Shown one piece after another: positions 18,611 through 28,893 of a DNA stretch of 64,000 nt. Both the position numbers and the translations under genes were made by a program. This stretch comes from Rhodospirillales bacterium (GTDB lineage Bacteria; Pseudomonadota; Alphaproteobacteria; Rhodospirillales; Thalassospiraceae). Location of the stretch: NCBI GenBank assembly GCA_019634165.1, contig JAHQVT010000010.1:372001-436000 (forward strand), read 5' to 3'. How positions within the stretch are numbered: position 1 is the stretch's first letter; the number at the start of each line of letters is the position of its first letter. Below the pieces are notes generated by a model. The model had not been told where the DNA came from, did no database searches, and saw only the letters and a list, made by a program, of their open reading frames with translations.

Positions 18611-21600
18611 TTACTCCGCAGGCTGATGTGTGTCAGCCTCATCAAGTGAACGCACTTCGTTGCGCCGACCAATCATGCGCACGAGCACATAAAAGACCGG
18701 GGTCAGGATCAGGCCAAATATCGTCACACCCAGCATGCCAGAGAAAACGGCAATACCAATCGCGTGGCGCATCTCGGCCCCTGCACCGCTGGAAAGAACC
18801 AGCGGCACAACGCCCATGATGAAGGCCAGTGAAGTCATAAGGATCGGACGCAGACGCAATCGGCTGGCTTCAATCGCAGCCTGAACCGTGCCACGTCCCT
18901 GATGTTCCAGTTCGCGGGCGAACTCGACAATCAGGATCGCGTTTTTGGATGCCAGTCCGGCCAAAACAAACAGACTGATCTGGGTGAAGATATTGTTGTC
19001 CCCCCCAAACAGATAAACACCAAAAACAGAAGACAGGATGCTCATCGGCACGATCAGGATCACAGCCAGCGGCATGGTCAGGCTTTCGTATTGGGCGGCC
19101 AGAACCAGGAACACCAGAAGGATACAGATCGGGAAGACAAAGATCGCCGTATTGCCCGCCAGAATCTGTTGATAGGTCAGCTCCGTCCATTCATAGGACA
19201 TGCCCGGTGGCAGCGTTTCTTCGAGTATCTTCGTGATCGCGGCTTGTGCCTCGCCACTGGAATAGCCCGGTGCGGCATTGCCGTTCAAATCGCCCGAACG
19301 GAAGCCGTTATAACGCATCGCCGTATCGGGCCCGAAGGTTTCGGAAACCGACAGGACACTGCCAAGTGGGACCATATCGCCATCGGCATTGCGTGTTTGC
19401 AGACGCAGGATGTCTTCCGGGCTGGATCGGTATGGCTTATCGGCCTGTGCGATCACCTGATAGGTGCGGCCAAACGCGTTGAAGTCATTGACATACATCG
19501 ATCCAAGATAAACCTGCATGGTCCGGAAGATTTCATCGACCGGAATGCCAAGTTGCTGGACCTTAGTCCGATCAAGCGATGCCTGAAGTTGCGGAACGTT
19601 GATGTTGTAACTGGAAAACACACCGGTCAATTCCGGGGCTGCCCATGCCTTGGCCAGAACCTGTTTCATCGCATCATCAAGCGCGCGATAGCCTTGATCC
19701 GAGCGGTCCTGAATTTGCAGTTTGAACCCGCCAACGGTACCAAGCCCCTGCACCGGCGGTGCCGGGAAGATGGCGACAAAGGCCTCGTCAATGGCGCCAA
19801 ACTTCTGTTGAAGTTTACCGGCAATCGCCAAACCGGAAAGATCATCGCTTTTGCGTTCGGCAAAGTCGGTCAGCGTGACAAACACGATGCCCGCACTTGA
19901 ACTGTTCACAAACCCATTGATCGACAAACCCGGAAACGCCACGGCACTTTCAACACCGGGTTCTTTCAAGGCAATGTCGGACATTTCACGAATGACGTCT
20001 TCGGTCCGATCCAGTGTTGCGCCCTGTGGCAGTTGGGCAAAACTGACCAGATACTGTTTGTCCTGGATCGGGACAAAGCCATTTGGCAGGATTTGGAAGC
20101 CCTGATAGGTCAGGACCAGCAAGCCGGCATAGAGAACCATCATGATCGATTTCACACCCAGAAGGCGTTTGACACCCCCGGCATAAAGATCGGTACTGCG
20201 GTTAAAGAACCGGTTGAAGCCGCGGAAGAACCAGCCAAAGACAAAGTCCATCCCGCGTGTCAGCCAGTCTTTTGGTGCATCATGGCTGCGTAACAGCAAG
20301 GCCGACAAGGCCGGGCTAAGTGTCAGGGAATTGATCGTTGAAATGATCGTTGCAATCGCAATGGTCAGGGCGAACTGCTGATAAAACTGACCTGTCAGGC
20401 CGCTGATAAAGGCAATTGGCACAAACACACCGGTAATCACAAGCGATGTCGCAATAATCGGCCCGGTTACTTCGCGCATGGCGGCAACCGTTGCATCGCG
20501 TGGCGATAAACCACGTTCGATGTTTCGTTCAACGTTTTCAACAACGACAATCGCATCATCAACCACAATGCCAATGGCAAGGATCAAGCCAAACAGTGAC
20601 AGCACATTGATCGAAAAGCCCATCAACAGCATCAGCGCGAATGTGCCAATGATCGATACCGGCACCGCAAGCAACGGAATGATCGATGCCCGCCATGTTT
20701 GCAGGAAGATCGTTACCACCACCACGACAAGGGCGACGGCCTCAAGCAATGTCATGATCACGGATTTGATCGAACCACGCACAAAGACGGTCGGGTCATA
20801 GACGATGCTGTAATCAAGGTCTTCGGGGAAGTTTTGCTTCAGCTCTTCCATCTCTGCGCGGACGTTGCTTGAAATATCAAGCGCGTTTGAACCGGGCGAT
20901 GCAAAGATCGGAATTGCCACAGCAGGCTTGTTATCAAGCAAGGAGCGCAGCGCATATTGCTGTGCCTCCATCTCGATCCGGGCAACGTCGCCCAGACGCG
21001 TAATCGTGCCGTCTTCACCGCGTTTGATGATGATGCTTTCAAACTCTTCCGGGCTTTCAAGACGGCCACTGATATTGATCGGCAACTGGAACTGAACACC
21101 GCTGTCATAGGGTGCACCGCCAATGATGCCTGCGGCAACCTGCACGTTCTGACTTTGGATGGCAGCAACCACCTCGCCCGCCGTCAGGTTACGTTCAGCA
21201 ACCTTGTCGGGGTTAAGCCAGACCCGCATGGCGTAATCGCCTGAGCCAAACAACCCCACCTGCCCGACACCGTTAATACGGGCCAGACGGTCACGAACAT
21301 TGAGCGTCGCGTAATTACGTAAGTAAAGCATGTCATAGCGTTCATTGGGCGAACGCAAATGCACCACCATGGTCAGATCAGGTGACTGTTTTGACACGGT
21401 CACGCCAAGCTGACGCACAACATCTGGCAGGCGCGGTTCGGCCTGCGACACGCGGTTCTGGACTTTTTGCTGGGCCAGATCAGGGTCGGTGCCGATTTCA
21501 AACGTCACGGTCAGCGACAGGTTACCATCCGTCGTTGCCAGTGAATTGATATAAAGCATCCCCTCAACCCCGTTGATTTGCTCTTCAAGCGGGGATGCGA

Positions 21601-21790
21601 CGGTTTCAGAAATTTCGGCCGGGTTGGCACCGGGAAACTTGGCTGAGACCACGACCGTAGGCGGCACGACTTCCGGATATTCGGAAATCGGTAAACGCCA
21701 CATGGCAATGAGGCCCGCCAGAAGGATCAGGACGGACAGGACACCGGCAAAAATCGGGCGATCCACAAAAAATTTGGATAAGTTCTGCAT
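18611..21790 (-). CDS. RND multidrug efflux transporter, HAE1 family
   Basis: A 1,059-residue inner-membrane pump of the AcrB/MexB class that exports hydrophobic compounds with the proton gradient. The N-terminus MQNLSKFFVDRPIFAGVL is diagnostic. Twelve membrane helices are arranged 1+5/1+5 around two large periplasmic loops, and the proton-relay aspartates are in helix 4 (GIVVDDAIVVVENVERN). The second half has the duplicated-fold helix block with GLASKNAILIVEFA. It follows the adaptor gene by 38 bases in one operon. No outer-membrane channel gene is nearby, so it should share a TolC-type protein encoded elsewhere. The drug profile cannot be inferred. Confidence 0.95.
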   Translation of the reverse strand: MQNLSKFFVDRPIFAGVLSVLILLAGLIAMWRLPISEYPEVVPPTVVVSAKFPGANPAEISETVASPLEEQINGVEGMLYINSLATTDGNLSLTVTFEIGTDPDLAQQKVQNRVSQAEPRLPDVVRQLGVTVSKQSPDLTMVVHLRSPNERYDMLYLRNYATLNVRDRLARINGVGQVGLFGSGDYAMRVWLNPDKVAERNLTAGEVVAAIQSQNVQVAAGIIGGAPYDSGVQFQLPINISGRLESPEEFESIIIKRGEDGTITRLGDVARIEMEAQQYALRSLLDNKPAVAIPIFASPGSNALDISSNVRAEMEELKQNFPEDLDYSIVYDPTVFVRGSIKSVIMTLLEAVALVVVVVTIFLQTWRASIIPLLAVPVSIIGTFALMLLMGFSINVLSLFGLILAIGIVVDDAIVVVENVERNIERGLSPRDATVAAMREVTGPIIATSLVITGVFVPIAFISGLTGQFYQQFALTIAIATIISTINSLTLSPALSALLLRSHDAPKDWLTRGMDFVFGWFFRGFNRFFNRSTDLYAGGVKRLLGVKSIMMVLYAGLLVLTYQGFQILPNGFVPIQDKQYLVSFAQLPQGATLDRTEDVIREMSDIALKEPGVESAVAFPGLSINGFVNSSSAGIVFVTLTDFAERKSDDLSGLAIAGKLQQKFGAIDEAFVAIFPAPPVQGLGTVGGFKLQIQDRSDQGYRALDDAMKQVLAKAWAAPELTGVFSSYNINVPQLQASLDRTKVQQLGIPVDEIFRTMQVYLGSMYVNDFNAFGRTYQVIAQADKPYRSSPEDILRLQTRNADGDMVPLGSVLSVSETFGPDTAMRYNGFRSGDLNGNAAPGYSSGEAQAAITKILEETLPPGMSYEWTELTYQQILAGNTAIFVFPICILLVFLVLAAQYESLTMPLAVILIVPMSILSSVFGVYLFGGDNNIFTQISLFVLAGLASKNAILIVEFARELEHQGRGTVQAAIEASRLRLRPILMTSLAFIMGVVPLVLSSGAGAEMRHAIGIAVFSGMLGVTIFGLILTPVFYVLVRMIGRRNEVRSLDEADTHQPAE

Positions 21791-21828
21791 GACGGTCAGC
21801 CTTGCTTATGCGCGCAGTAAAGCACCCG

Positions 21829-22992
21829 TTAGGATGCAGAGACTTGCAGAATTTCGGGGGAAACAGCCATGCCGGGTCGGACCTTCATGATGCCGTTGAC
21901 AATGACAAGGTCGCCAATCTCAAGACCGGATTTGACAATCCGCATGCCATTGATTTCTGAGCCCAATGTCACCTGACGATAGGCAACAGTGTTATCGGGC
22001 AAAACGACATAGACGAATTTGCGGTCTTGATCGGTGCTGATGGCTTCGGGTGAAATCAGGATGACCTCTTCCTTGGCAAGTGTTCCGACCTCAAGACTGG
22101 CAAAGCTGCCGGGCAAAAGGGTGCCGTCAAGATTGTCAAACAGCGCACGGGTGCGGATGGTGCCGGTGCGGGGATCGATACGGTTATCAAAACTGTGCAC
22201 ATGCCCCGATACATGGCGCCCACTTGAAAGCGTCATATTGACCGGAATGCTTTGGGCCGCATCGTCAATCTTGCCGCTTTTGCCGAGACTTGCAAAGAAG
22301 GCCTGCTCATCCAGATCAAAATCAGCATAGATTTTCCCGGTTGAGACAATCGTGGTTAGAACCGGCGCGTTGGCCCCTGCATTCACCTGATTGCCAACCG
22401 TTAGCTCAACACGGCTGACACGCCCGTCAATCGGGGCTTTGACATAAGCATGATCAAGTTCGATTTCAGCCAGTTCAAGCTGTGCCTGGGCGCGACTGAC
22501 CTGACTTTGCGCGACTTGATGGGTGCTTAGGCGTTCGTCATAGACACGCTTTGACACCGTTCCGTTTGAAACAAGCTTTTCAGCCCGTTCCTTTTCCTTG
22601 AACGCCAATGAAAGGCTTTGTCGGGCCGCGGAAAGTTCTGCGCGGGCTTGATCCACCGCCGCCTGATAACTGCGCGGGTCAATCACAGCAAGGATATCGC
22701 CCTTGGAGACCAACTGACCGTCTTCGAACCGAATTTCGACGATCGCACCGCTGACTTGCGGACGCAGTTGGACTTCTTCGACAGCACTGAGACGGCCGGA
22801 AAAGTTGCTCCAGAGGTGGACGGAATTGCTTTTTACACCCGATACGGTGACCGGGGTTGCCATGGGCGCGGATTGAACTGCGACCTCATCAGCCGAAGAG
22901 CCGGAGATATGCAGACCATATCCCCCAGCCGCAACTGCCAGCGCCAACACGGCCGCAGACAGCACTATTTTGCGTTTTGATCGTGACTGCAT
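21829..22992 (-). CDS. RND efflux periplasmic adaptor (membrane fusion protein)
   Basis: A 387-residue adaptor linking the RND pump to an outer-membrane channel. It has a basic N-terminus plus hydrophobic helix (KRKIVLSAAVLALAVAAGGYG), a lipoyl/barrel-sandwich half (VQLRPQVSGAIVEIRFEDGQ), a coiled-coil hairpin (about residues 100-165, Ala/Glu/Lys-rich), the second lipoyl half (VKAPIDGRVSR), and beta-barrel and membrane-proximal domains. I prefer ATG 22992 with GGAAG eight bases upstream; upstream in-frame ATGs at 23022 and 23073 would run into the operator. There is no lipobox cysteine, so it is anchored by the helix or soluble. It is co-transcribed with the pump. Confidence 0.92.
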   Translation of the reverse strand: MQSRSKRKIVLSAAVLALAVAAGGYGLHISGSSADEVAVQSAPMATPVTVSGVKSNSVHLWSNFSGRLSAVEEVQLRPQVSGAIVEIRFEDGQLVSKGDILAVIDPRSYQAAVDQARAELSAARQSLSLAFKEKERAEKLVSNGTVSKRVYDERLSTHQVAQSQVSRAQAQLELAEIELDHAYVKAPIDGRVSRVELTVGNQVNAGANAPVLTTIVSTGKIYADFDLDEQAFFASLGKSGKIDDAAQSIPVNMTLSSGRHVSGHVHSFDNRIDPRTGTIRTRALFDNLDGTLLPGSFASLEVGTLAKEEVILISPEAISTDQDRKFVYVVLPDNTVAYRQVTLGSEINGMRIVKSGLEIGDLVIVNGIMKVRPGMAVSPEILQVSAS

Positions 22993-23047
22993 CTTACCAT
23001 CTTCCAAAAGCGTGAACCGCATAGATCGCGGACTATTTGATGGGAAG

Positions 23048-23067
23048 ATGCATACCGATCGGTTTGT
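23048..23067. promoter_or_regulatory. TetR-type operator before the efflux adaptor
   Basis: ATGCATACCGATCGGTTTGT contains the perfect palindrome ACCGATCGGT (23054-23063). It lies about 55 bases before the adaptor start and shares its TACC-N4-GGT core and ATGC flank with the site upstream of the regulator gene, so it is likely the repressor's binding site. Confidence 0.65.
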
Positions 23068-23131
23068 CCGCAAGGGGAAGAAGGCAAAAAAATGGCTATT
23101 TTTTAAATTATTTTTGTTTTAGGCCGCAATG

Positions 23132-23770
23132 TCAGGCAGCGTCAGTAGTATCTAATGATTTGAATTCACATCGTAAATTAAGGATTCGACAGATCCCTTC
23201 GCGCAGATCAGACCGAACAGTATCAAGATCATTAAAAACTTGCCCATATGTCAATAAACCATGGACATACTGGAAAATCATGCGGGCAAGCGTTGTCACA
23301 TCACCATCCGTGCCAAGCATGCCCTCGCCTTTCAGGCCACGTACCATCGAAGCAAGGTATTTGATCTGTTCTTGCGCCAGTTCGCGTGAGCAATTCTGGA
23401 TTTCAACATCTTCCGGGCCAACCTGCCCACCGGCGGTAAAGATCGGGCAAACACAAACTTCGTTTTCACCGGGAACCGCATATTTTTCCTGCTTATTGCA
23501 AACAAGTTCGATATAGCGGTTTAGCTGCTCAATCGGGGGAACATCAGGGGAAAATATGGCGCGAAGCTCGTCCTTACCTTTTTCCCAATGATGGCGGGCC
23601 GACGCAGCAAACAGTGCCGCCTTGCTGTCAAAATGGTGATAAAACGCCCCCTTGGTGACACCGGCATGCTTGCACACATCACTGACGCCAACATCGTGAT
23701 AACTGCGGGTCGCCAATAGTTCGATGGCGGTTTCAAGCAGCTTGATCCGGGTTTCCGAAGCGTTCCTCAT
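23132..23770 (-). CDS. TetR/AcrR family regulator of the efflux operon
   Basis: A 212-residue repressor. The N-terminal helix-turn-helix reads TRIKLLETAIELLATRSYHDVGVSDVCKHAGVTKGAFYHHFDSK as a whole, with AGVTKGAFYHHF the recognition-helix signature. The C-terminal ligand/dimer domain (about 60-205) has several cysteines (LVCNKQ, VCVCPIF, NCSREL), which could give redox or electrophile sensing. I chose ATG 23770 (MRNASETRIK) over upstream in-frame starts because it matches normal TetR N-termini. It lies 139 bases upstream of the adaptor on the same strand, and matching operator-like sites precede both genes, suggesting autoregulation and pump repression released by a drug. Confidence 0.88.
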   Translation of the reverse strand: MRNASETRIKLLETAIELLATRSYHDVGVSDVCKHAGVTKGAFYHHFDSKAALFAASARHHWEKGKDELRAIFSPDVPPIEQLNRYIELVCNKQEKYAVPGENEVCVCPIFTAGGQVGPEDVEIQNCSRELAQEQIKYLASMVRGLKGEGMLGTDGDVTTLARMIFQYVHGLLTYGQVFNDLDTVRSDLREGICRILNLRCEFKSLDTTDAA

Positions 23771-23805
23771 AGCTTTGACCTGTTTTTTATTTGCATAAGC
23801 TAAAT

Positions 23806-23825
23806 ATGCGTACCGGTTGGTATTT
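23806..23825. promoter_or_regulatory. TetR-type operator before the regulator gene
   Basis: ATGCGTACCGGTTGGTATTT has half-sites TACC (23811-23814) and GGTA (23819-23822) around four bases and matches the adaptor-promoter site at 15 or so of 20 positions. It lies about 40 bases upstream of the regulator start, where it would allow autorepression. Confidence 0.65.
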
Positions 23826-23997
23826 TTCAAGAAACCCATCCTGATACATTTTTAAATCATCATGTAATCATGGCAGGAGGATGACAGGAATGTTTGATAA
23901 TTCAAATATTTAAGTTCGCCCTTGCGCAAAACGCATAGCAGGTAGCGCAACGGTATTTAAATGCGCAGCCAAGACACGTTTGCAAAACCGCCCTGCC

Positions 23998-24028
23998 AAA
24001 AAAAAGAGGGCGCGAAATGCGCCCTCTT
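23998..24028 (-). terminator. Terminator of the glutamate dehydrogenase gene
   Basis: AAGAGGGCGC (24004-24013) pairs perfectly with GCGCCCTCTT (24019-24028) over a 5-base loop; on the minus strand it ends in a run of about eight T. It is 30 bases past the stop. Confidence 0.9.
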
Positions 24029-24057
24029 GATCGTTGATTGCATGTGTAACCAACCAA

Positions 24058-27000
24058 TCAGGTCCCCATAAGCGACCTGATCTGGCGGTTGGCGACCGTG
24101 ATCATGGCAAAGTCGATCTGGCCGACATCGCCTAGTTCTTCGAGCAATTGATCGCAACGGGTACAACCGCGCCAATGATTTTTGGTCCATTCCGCGACCA
24201 TATCGGCTGGCGCACTGCCGGCTTTGCCTTCGGTCAGAACCACACGGGTCAGTTCGCGCTGATGACCAAACAAATCATCAATCAACGCTGCACGTGCGAG
24301 TTTTTCCCAATGGGTATTGGCATCTATCGAATCCGCTGCGGCCCGCAAAACGCCAAGTTTGAAGCGAACACCGACAGAGAAATAAGCCCCGCCGACTTCG
24401 ACAACATCACGGCCGGTTGCTTCTGCGATGCGGACAACATCGCAAACTGCAACCATTTGCGCCATTGATGCAATACGGCGGGCCAATTCTTCGGGCACAT
24501 CTTGGTCAATCAATGACTGCGCCTTTTTTTCCAACGTCTTCCGGAAAGCAGCATCCATCGGAACGATATCGTCAAAAGCGGCAATCACCTTGGCCACCGC
24601 AGGCCGGAACAATTCGATCTTGTCCCCAACATTTAGCTCCTCGCAATTGCGCAGGAACCATTGCGTCACGTCATTAACCATGCGGTTGATGTCGCGGAAC
24701 ATACTGGTCTGCAATTTGGCCGGAACTAGATTATCAAGGGCCTCAATACCCGCCCAAATATCGCGCAAGCCAAACACTGCCCGCGTGATCAAATAACCGC
24801 GCGACACATCAACGGCAGAAAGCCCGGTTGCTTCCATCATGTCATGAACAAACGTCCCACCAACCCGGTTGACCAGACTGTTGGTCGCAACCGTTGCGAT
24901 GATTTCGCGTTTCAGACGGTGGTTCGATATCGCCTTGGCGTATTTTTTCCGCACTGGCGTTGGGAAATAGCGCACCAGTTCTTCGACCAGCACCGGATCA
25001 TCTGGCAAATTAGATTCCAGTACTTCGTCATACAGCCAAAGCTTGGCATAAGGCATCAGAACCGAGACTTCCGGTCGGGTCAGGCCTTCATGTGCATTTG
25101 CACGGCGTGCCAGTTCTTCGTCATCGGGCAGATATTCAATATCGCGGTTCAGGCGACCTTCGCGTTCCAACATGCGAAGCAAGCGAACCTGTGCGTCAAG
25201 CAGCTCGGAACTTACTGCGTCGGCGTTCGAAATGGCCTGACTTTGCAGATAGTTATCGCGCAAGACCAGATCACCAACTTCATCGGTCATTTCGACCAGA
25301 AGTTTGTTGCGCTGTTTTTCGGTCATATCGCCTGCGGCAACCACTTCGCCAACAAGGATCTTGATATTGACCTCATGGTCAGAGCAGTTCACACCCGCGG
25401 CATTATCAATCGCATCGGTGTTAAGGCGCCCACCCGCATGGGCATATTCGATACGGCCACGCTGAGTTGCGCCAAGATTTGCGCCTTCGCCAACGACTTT
25501 GGCCCGAACATCCCGACCATTGATGCGGATGGCATCATTGGCCCGATCCCCGGCATCGGCGTTGGTTTCAGCATGTGACTTGATATAGGTCCCGATCCCG
25601 CCAAACCACATCAGTTCGACTTCGGATTTCAGGATGGCCTTCATCACGTCCGCAGGCGTTACCTTGCCACTGCCAAGCCCAAGCAATTTGCGAACTTCGG
25701 GTGACGGATCAAGGGTTTTGGCTTTACGGTCATAAATATCACCGCCTTTGGACAGCAGATTTTTATCGTAATCTGCCCAACCAGAACGCGGCATATCAAA
25801 CAGGCGTTTGCGTTCGGCAAAGCTTTTGGCAACATCCGGATCAGGATCGACGAAAATATGCATATGGTTGAAGGCTGCCACCAGTTTGATCTGTTCAGAT
25901 AGCAGCATCCCATTGCCAAACACATCGCCCGACATATCGCCAACACCGGCCACGGTGAAGGGAACTTTCTGGATGTCTTTGCCCATTTCGCGGAAGTGGC
26001 GTTTGACCGATTCCCAAGCACCACGGGCAGTAATGCCCATTTTCTTGTGGTCATAGCCCTGTGATCCGCCAGATGCGAAGGCATCATCAAGCCAGAAGCC
26101 ATAATCACGCGCCACACCATTGGCGATGTCCGAGAAGGTTGCAGTACCCTTGTCAGCGGCAACAACCAGATACGGATCATCATCATCAAGACGGCGCACA
26201 CGTTTTGGCGGAATGATGTCGCCCCCGACAATATTGTCGGTGATGTCCAGCATGCCGCTCATCAGTGTTTTGTAACAGGCAATGCCTTCTTCAAGGAAAG
26301 CTTCGCGCGTGCCATCGACCGGGGGGCGTTTGACAACAAATCCGCCTTTGGAGCCAACCGGCACAATCACCGCATTCTTGACCATCTGGGCTTTGACCAG
26401 ACCCAGAATTTCGGTACGGAAATCTTCCTGACGATCAGACCAGCGAATACCGCCACGTGCAACCGGACCACCGCGTAAATGGACGGCCTCGACCCGTGGG
26501 GAATAGACAAAGATTTCGCGCCATGGGCGGGGCAATGGCAAATCTTCGATCATGCCGGAATTGAATTTGACCGATAGATAGGGTTTGGGATGACCATCGG
26601 CACCAATTTGGAAGAAGTTGGTGCGCAGCGTTGACTGAACCAGATTAAGGAAGGCCCGTAAAATACGGTCTTCATCCGGGTTCATCACATCTTCAAGACG
26701 GGCAATAATGTCGGTTTCGATCTCTTCGATCTCGGTCGTGCGATCCAGATCGCGATCCGGGTCAAACCGGGCAACAAACAACGATACGATTGAAGATGCC
26801 AATACCGGATTATTCGCAAGGGTCTTGGCCATATAGCTTTGCGAAAAGGCCGATCCCATTTGACGGGTATAGCGCGCATAAGCCCGCAAAACGACCACTT
26901 CGCGCCAATGCAGATTGCCCAACAGGACCAGACGGTTGAATTCATCATTTTCAACTTCGCCATGCCAAATGCGGACAAACAATTCCTGGAATTTGTCGCG

Positions 27001-28893
27001 GACGTTATGAAGGTTAAACGCCCCATCCACCACGACACCGAAATCATGAATGCGAACATTGGTATCAGCGTCGCGTGGCTCCACCGTAAACGGATTCTCG
27101 GTGATGACCTTAAGCCCCATGTTTTCAAGCATGGGAAGAACGTCTGATAACGGAACCGGTGCGCCAGGATTATAAATCTTAAAGCGCAGTTCGTTTTCAG
27201 CCGCCTCAATCGGACGATACAGGTTTACCCGAAGGTCGTTGGCCTTAATCACATCTTCGATGCGTTCAACATCAAGGGCGGCACTTTCAACCGTAAACCG
27301 TTCGCGATATTCGCTTGAGAAGCTTTCGCCATAACGACGATAAAGCGCCAGACCGCGTTCTTCGCCCATTTCGCGGACAAGTACCTGACGCAGGGTATCG
27401 GCCCAGTCACGTGCGGCTTCAACAAGCTGGCGCTCGATATCGGCCACATCATATTCCGGAAGTTCCCCCGGATTGGTCTTGACCAACAGATGCAGGCGCG
27501 CAAGCGGGCTGTCCCCGATCAGGGTGTAGTGCGCTGTCACCTTGCCATCAAAGGCATCTTCAATCACTTTTTGGAATTTGAAGCGCAGCTTGGTCGAAAA
27601 ACGGTCCCGCGGACAGAACAACTGGCAAGAAACAAACCGTTCAAACGCATCACGGCGAACAAATAGCGCAATGCGTTGACGTTCCTGCAAATGCAGGATG
27701 CCCATACAGATATGATACAGGTCATCAAGTTCGACCTGGAACAACTCGTCGCGCGGGAAGGTTTCCAGAATATTGACCAGCGCCTTGCCATCGTGGCTGG
27801 CAGGCGGGAAACCGGCACGTTTAACCGTTTCAGCCAATTTCATCCGCAACAACGGAATCAGACGCGGGCTGAGGTTATAGGCAACCGAGGTAAACAGACC
27901 GACAAACAGGTGCTGACCGACGACTTTGCCTTTGGCATCAAACTGCTTAACCACAATGGTATCAAGATGAACCGGGCGATGAACCGTCGATTGCTTGTTG
28001 GCCTTTGTCACCATCAGAAGGTTCGGGTTGGTGACAAAGTCGCGGACTTCTGATGACAGATTGCCAATTTGACGCAATTCATCAAAAACGTGCGTGCCTT
28101 CGCGCGACAGGATGCCAAGCTGGTTTTTCACCTCGACATCGACCGGGGTTTTCTTGCCGGTGGTTTTGAATTTATATTCGCGATAGCCAAGGAAGGTGAA
28201 ATGGTCATTGTGAAGCCAGCCAAGGAAATCTTGGACTTCCCGCCGGTCTTCATTGGTGCCGCCACCAGTCGTCTCGCCGATTTCATCAAGAACCTCGGTG
28301 ACCTTTTTAAGCATCGGCTGCCAATCACGTACAGCCAGCCCGACATCGGTCAGGGCGTTTTCAAGACGATTGTGGATTTCCTCAAGAACGGCCTTGTCGG
28401 TTTGTTCGTCAATTTCGACAAGCATCACTGACTCACGCGGGTCTTGTGATTCTTCAACCCCTGCAACAGATTGAAGATCACCATTTTCATCACGGGCAAT
28501 CCGCATGATCGGGTGAATCACAAGATGAACTGTCAAATCCAACGCATGCAAAGCCGAGGTCACCGAGTCGACCAGAAACGGCATGTCGGTATTGTTGATT
28601 TCGATCACGGTGTGATCGGATTTCCAGCCATGTTCTTCAAGATCGGGATTATAAACACGGATCTTGGTGGTATTGGCTGATGGGCGCTTTTGCGCAAATT
28701 TGTATAGCGTTAACGCCGCGCCATAAAGCGAGTCGATAGATCGACCCGCCATGTCGTCGGGCGGAACATCCTTATAAAAAAGGCGAACGAACGCTTCTGC
28801 ATCCTTCGCCGTCTTGCCTTTTATGCGTTGCTGGATCTGTTCGACAACTTTGTCGATGACTTCCCGTTTCGGGTCGTCTTTTCGGGCTTTCAT
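24058..28893 (-). CDS. gdhB: Large NAD-specific glutamate dehydrogenase
   Basis: An about 1,611-residue enzyme of the 180-kDa GDH class, which oxidatively deaminates glutamate to 2-oxoglutarate with NAD+. The long N-terminal half holds ACT-like regulatory domains (PFLVDSVTSALHALDLTVH near residue 100). The catalytic core is in the second half, with KGGFVVKRPP near residue 848 and GGSQGYDHKKMGITARGAW near residue 944. A helical C-terminal region follows. Start ATG 28893 has AGGGA eight bases upstream; an in-frame extension to 28977 is possible but lacks family similarity. The gene is divergent from fabI. Members are often allosterically controlled (for example by aspartate or arginine). Confidence 0.95.
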   Translation of the reverse strand: MKARKDDPKREVIDKVVEQIQQRIKGKTAKDAEAFVRLFYKDVPPDDMAGRSIDSLYGAALTLYKFAQKRPSANTTKIRVYNPDLEEHGWKSDHTVIEINNTDMPFLVDSVTSALHALDLTVHLVIHPIMRIARDENGDLQSVAGVEESQDPRESVMLVEIDEQTDKAVLEEIHNRLENALTDVGLAVRDWQPMLKKVTEVLDEIGETTGGGTNEDRREVQDFLGWLHNDHFTFLGYREYKFKTTGKKTPVDVEVKNQLGILSREGTHVFDELRQIGNLSSEVRDFVTNPNLLMVTKANKQSTVHRPVHLDTIVVKQFDAKGKVVGQHLFVGLFTSVAYNLSPRLIPLLRMKLAETVKRAGFPPASHDGKALVNILETFPRDELFQVELDDLYHICMGILHLQERQRIALFVRRDAFERFVSCQLFCPRDRFSTKLRFKFQKVIEDAFDGKVTAHYTLIGDSPLARLHLLVKTNPGELPEYDVADIERQLVEAARDWADTLRQVLVREMGEERGLALYRRYGESFSSEYRERFTVESAALDVERIEDVIKANDLRVNLYRPIEAAENELRFKIYNPGAPVPLSDVLPMLENMGLKVITENPFTVEPRDADTNVRIHDFGVVVDGAFNLHNVRDKFQELFVRIWHGEVENDEFNRLVLLGNLHWREVVVLRAYARYTRQMGSAFSQSYMAKTLANNPVLASSIVSLFVARFDPDRDLDRTTEIEEIETDIIARLEDVMNPDEDRILRAFLNLVQSTLRTNFFQIGADGHPKPYLSVKFNSGMIEDLPLPRPWREIFVYSPRVEAVHLRGGPVARGGIRWSDRQEDFRTEILGLVKAQMVKNAVIVPVGSKGGFVVKRPPVDGTREAFLEEGIACYKTLMSGMLDITDNIVGGDIIPPKRVRRLDDDDPYLVVAADKGTATFSDIANGVARDYGFWLDDAFASGGSQGYDHKKMGITARGAWESVKRHFREMGKDIQKVPFTVAGVGDMSGDVFGNGMLLSEQIKLVAAFNHMHIFVDPDPDVAKSFAERKRLFDMPRSGWADYDKNLLSKGGDIYDRKAKTLDPSPEVRKLLGLGSGKVTPADVMKAILKSEVELMWFGGIGTYIKSHAETNADAGDRANDAIRINGRDVRAKVVGEGANLGATQRGRIEYAHAGGRLNTDAIDNAAGVNCSDHEVNIKILVGEVVAAGDMTEKQRNKLLVEMTDEVGDLVLRDNYLQSQAISNADAVSSELLDAQVRLLRMLEREGRLNRDIEYLPDDEELARRANAHEGLTRPEVSVLMPYAKLWLYDEVLESNLPDDPVLVEELVRYFPTPVRKKYAKAISNHRLKREIIATVATNSLVNRVGGTFVHDMMEATGLSAVDVSRGYLITRAVFGLRDIWAGIEALDNLVPAKLQTSMFRDINRMVNDVTQWFLRNCEELNVGDKIELFRPAVAKVIAAFDDIVPMDAAFRKTLEKKAQSLIDQDVPEELARRIASMAQMVAVCDVVRIAEATGRDVVEVGGAYFSVGVRFKLGVLRAAADSIDANTHWEKLARAALIDDLFGHQRELTRVVLTEGKAGSAPADMVAEWTKNHWRGCTRCDQLLEELGDVGQIDFAMITVANRQIRSLMGT

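Noticed and set aside
24844-25578. 244-codon frame antisense to the glutamate dehydrogenase
   Set aside because: Shadow of a strongly conserved coding region with no ribosome site.
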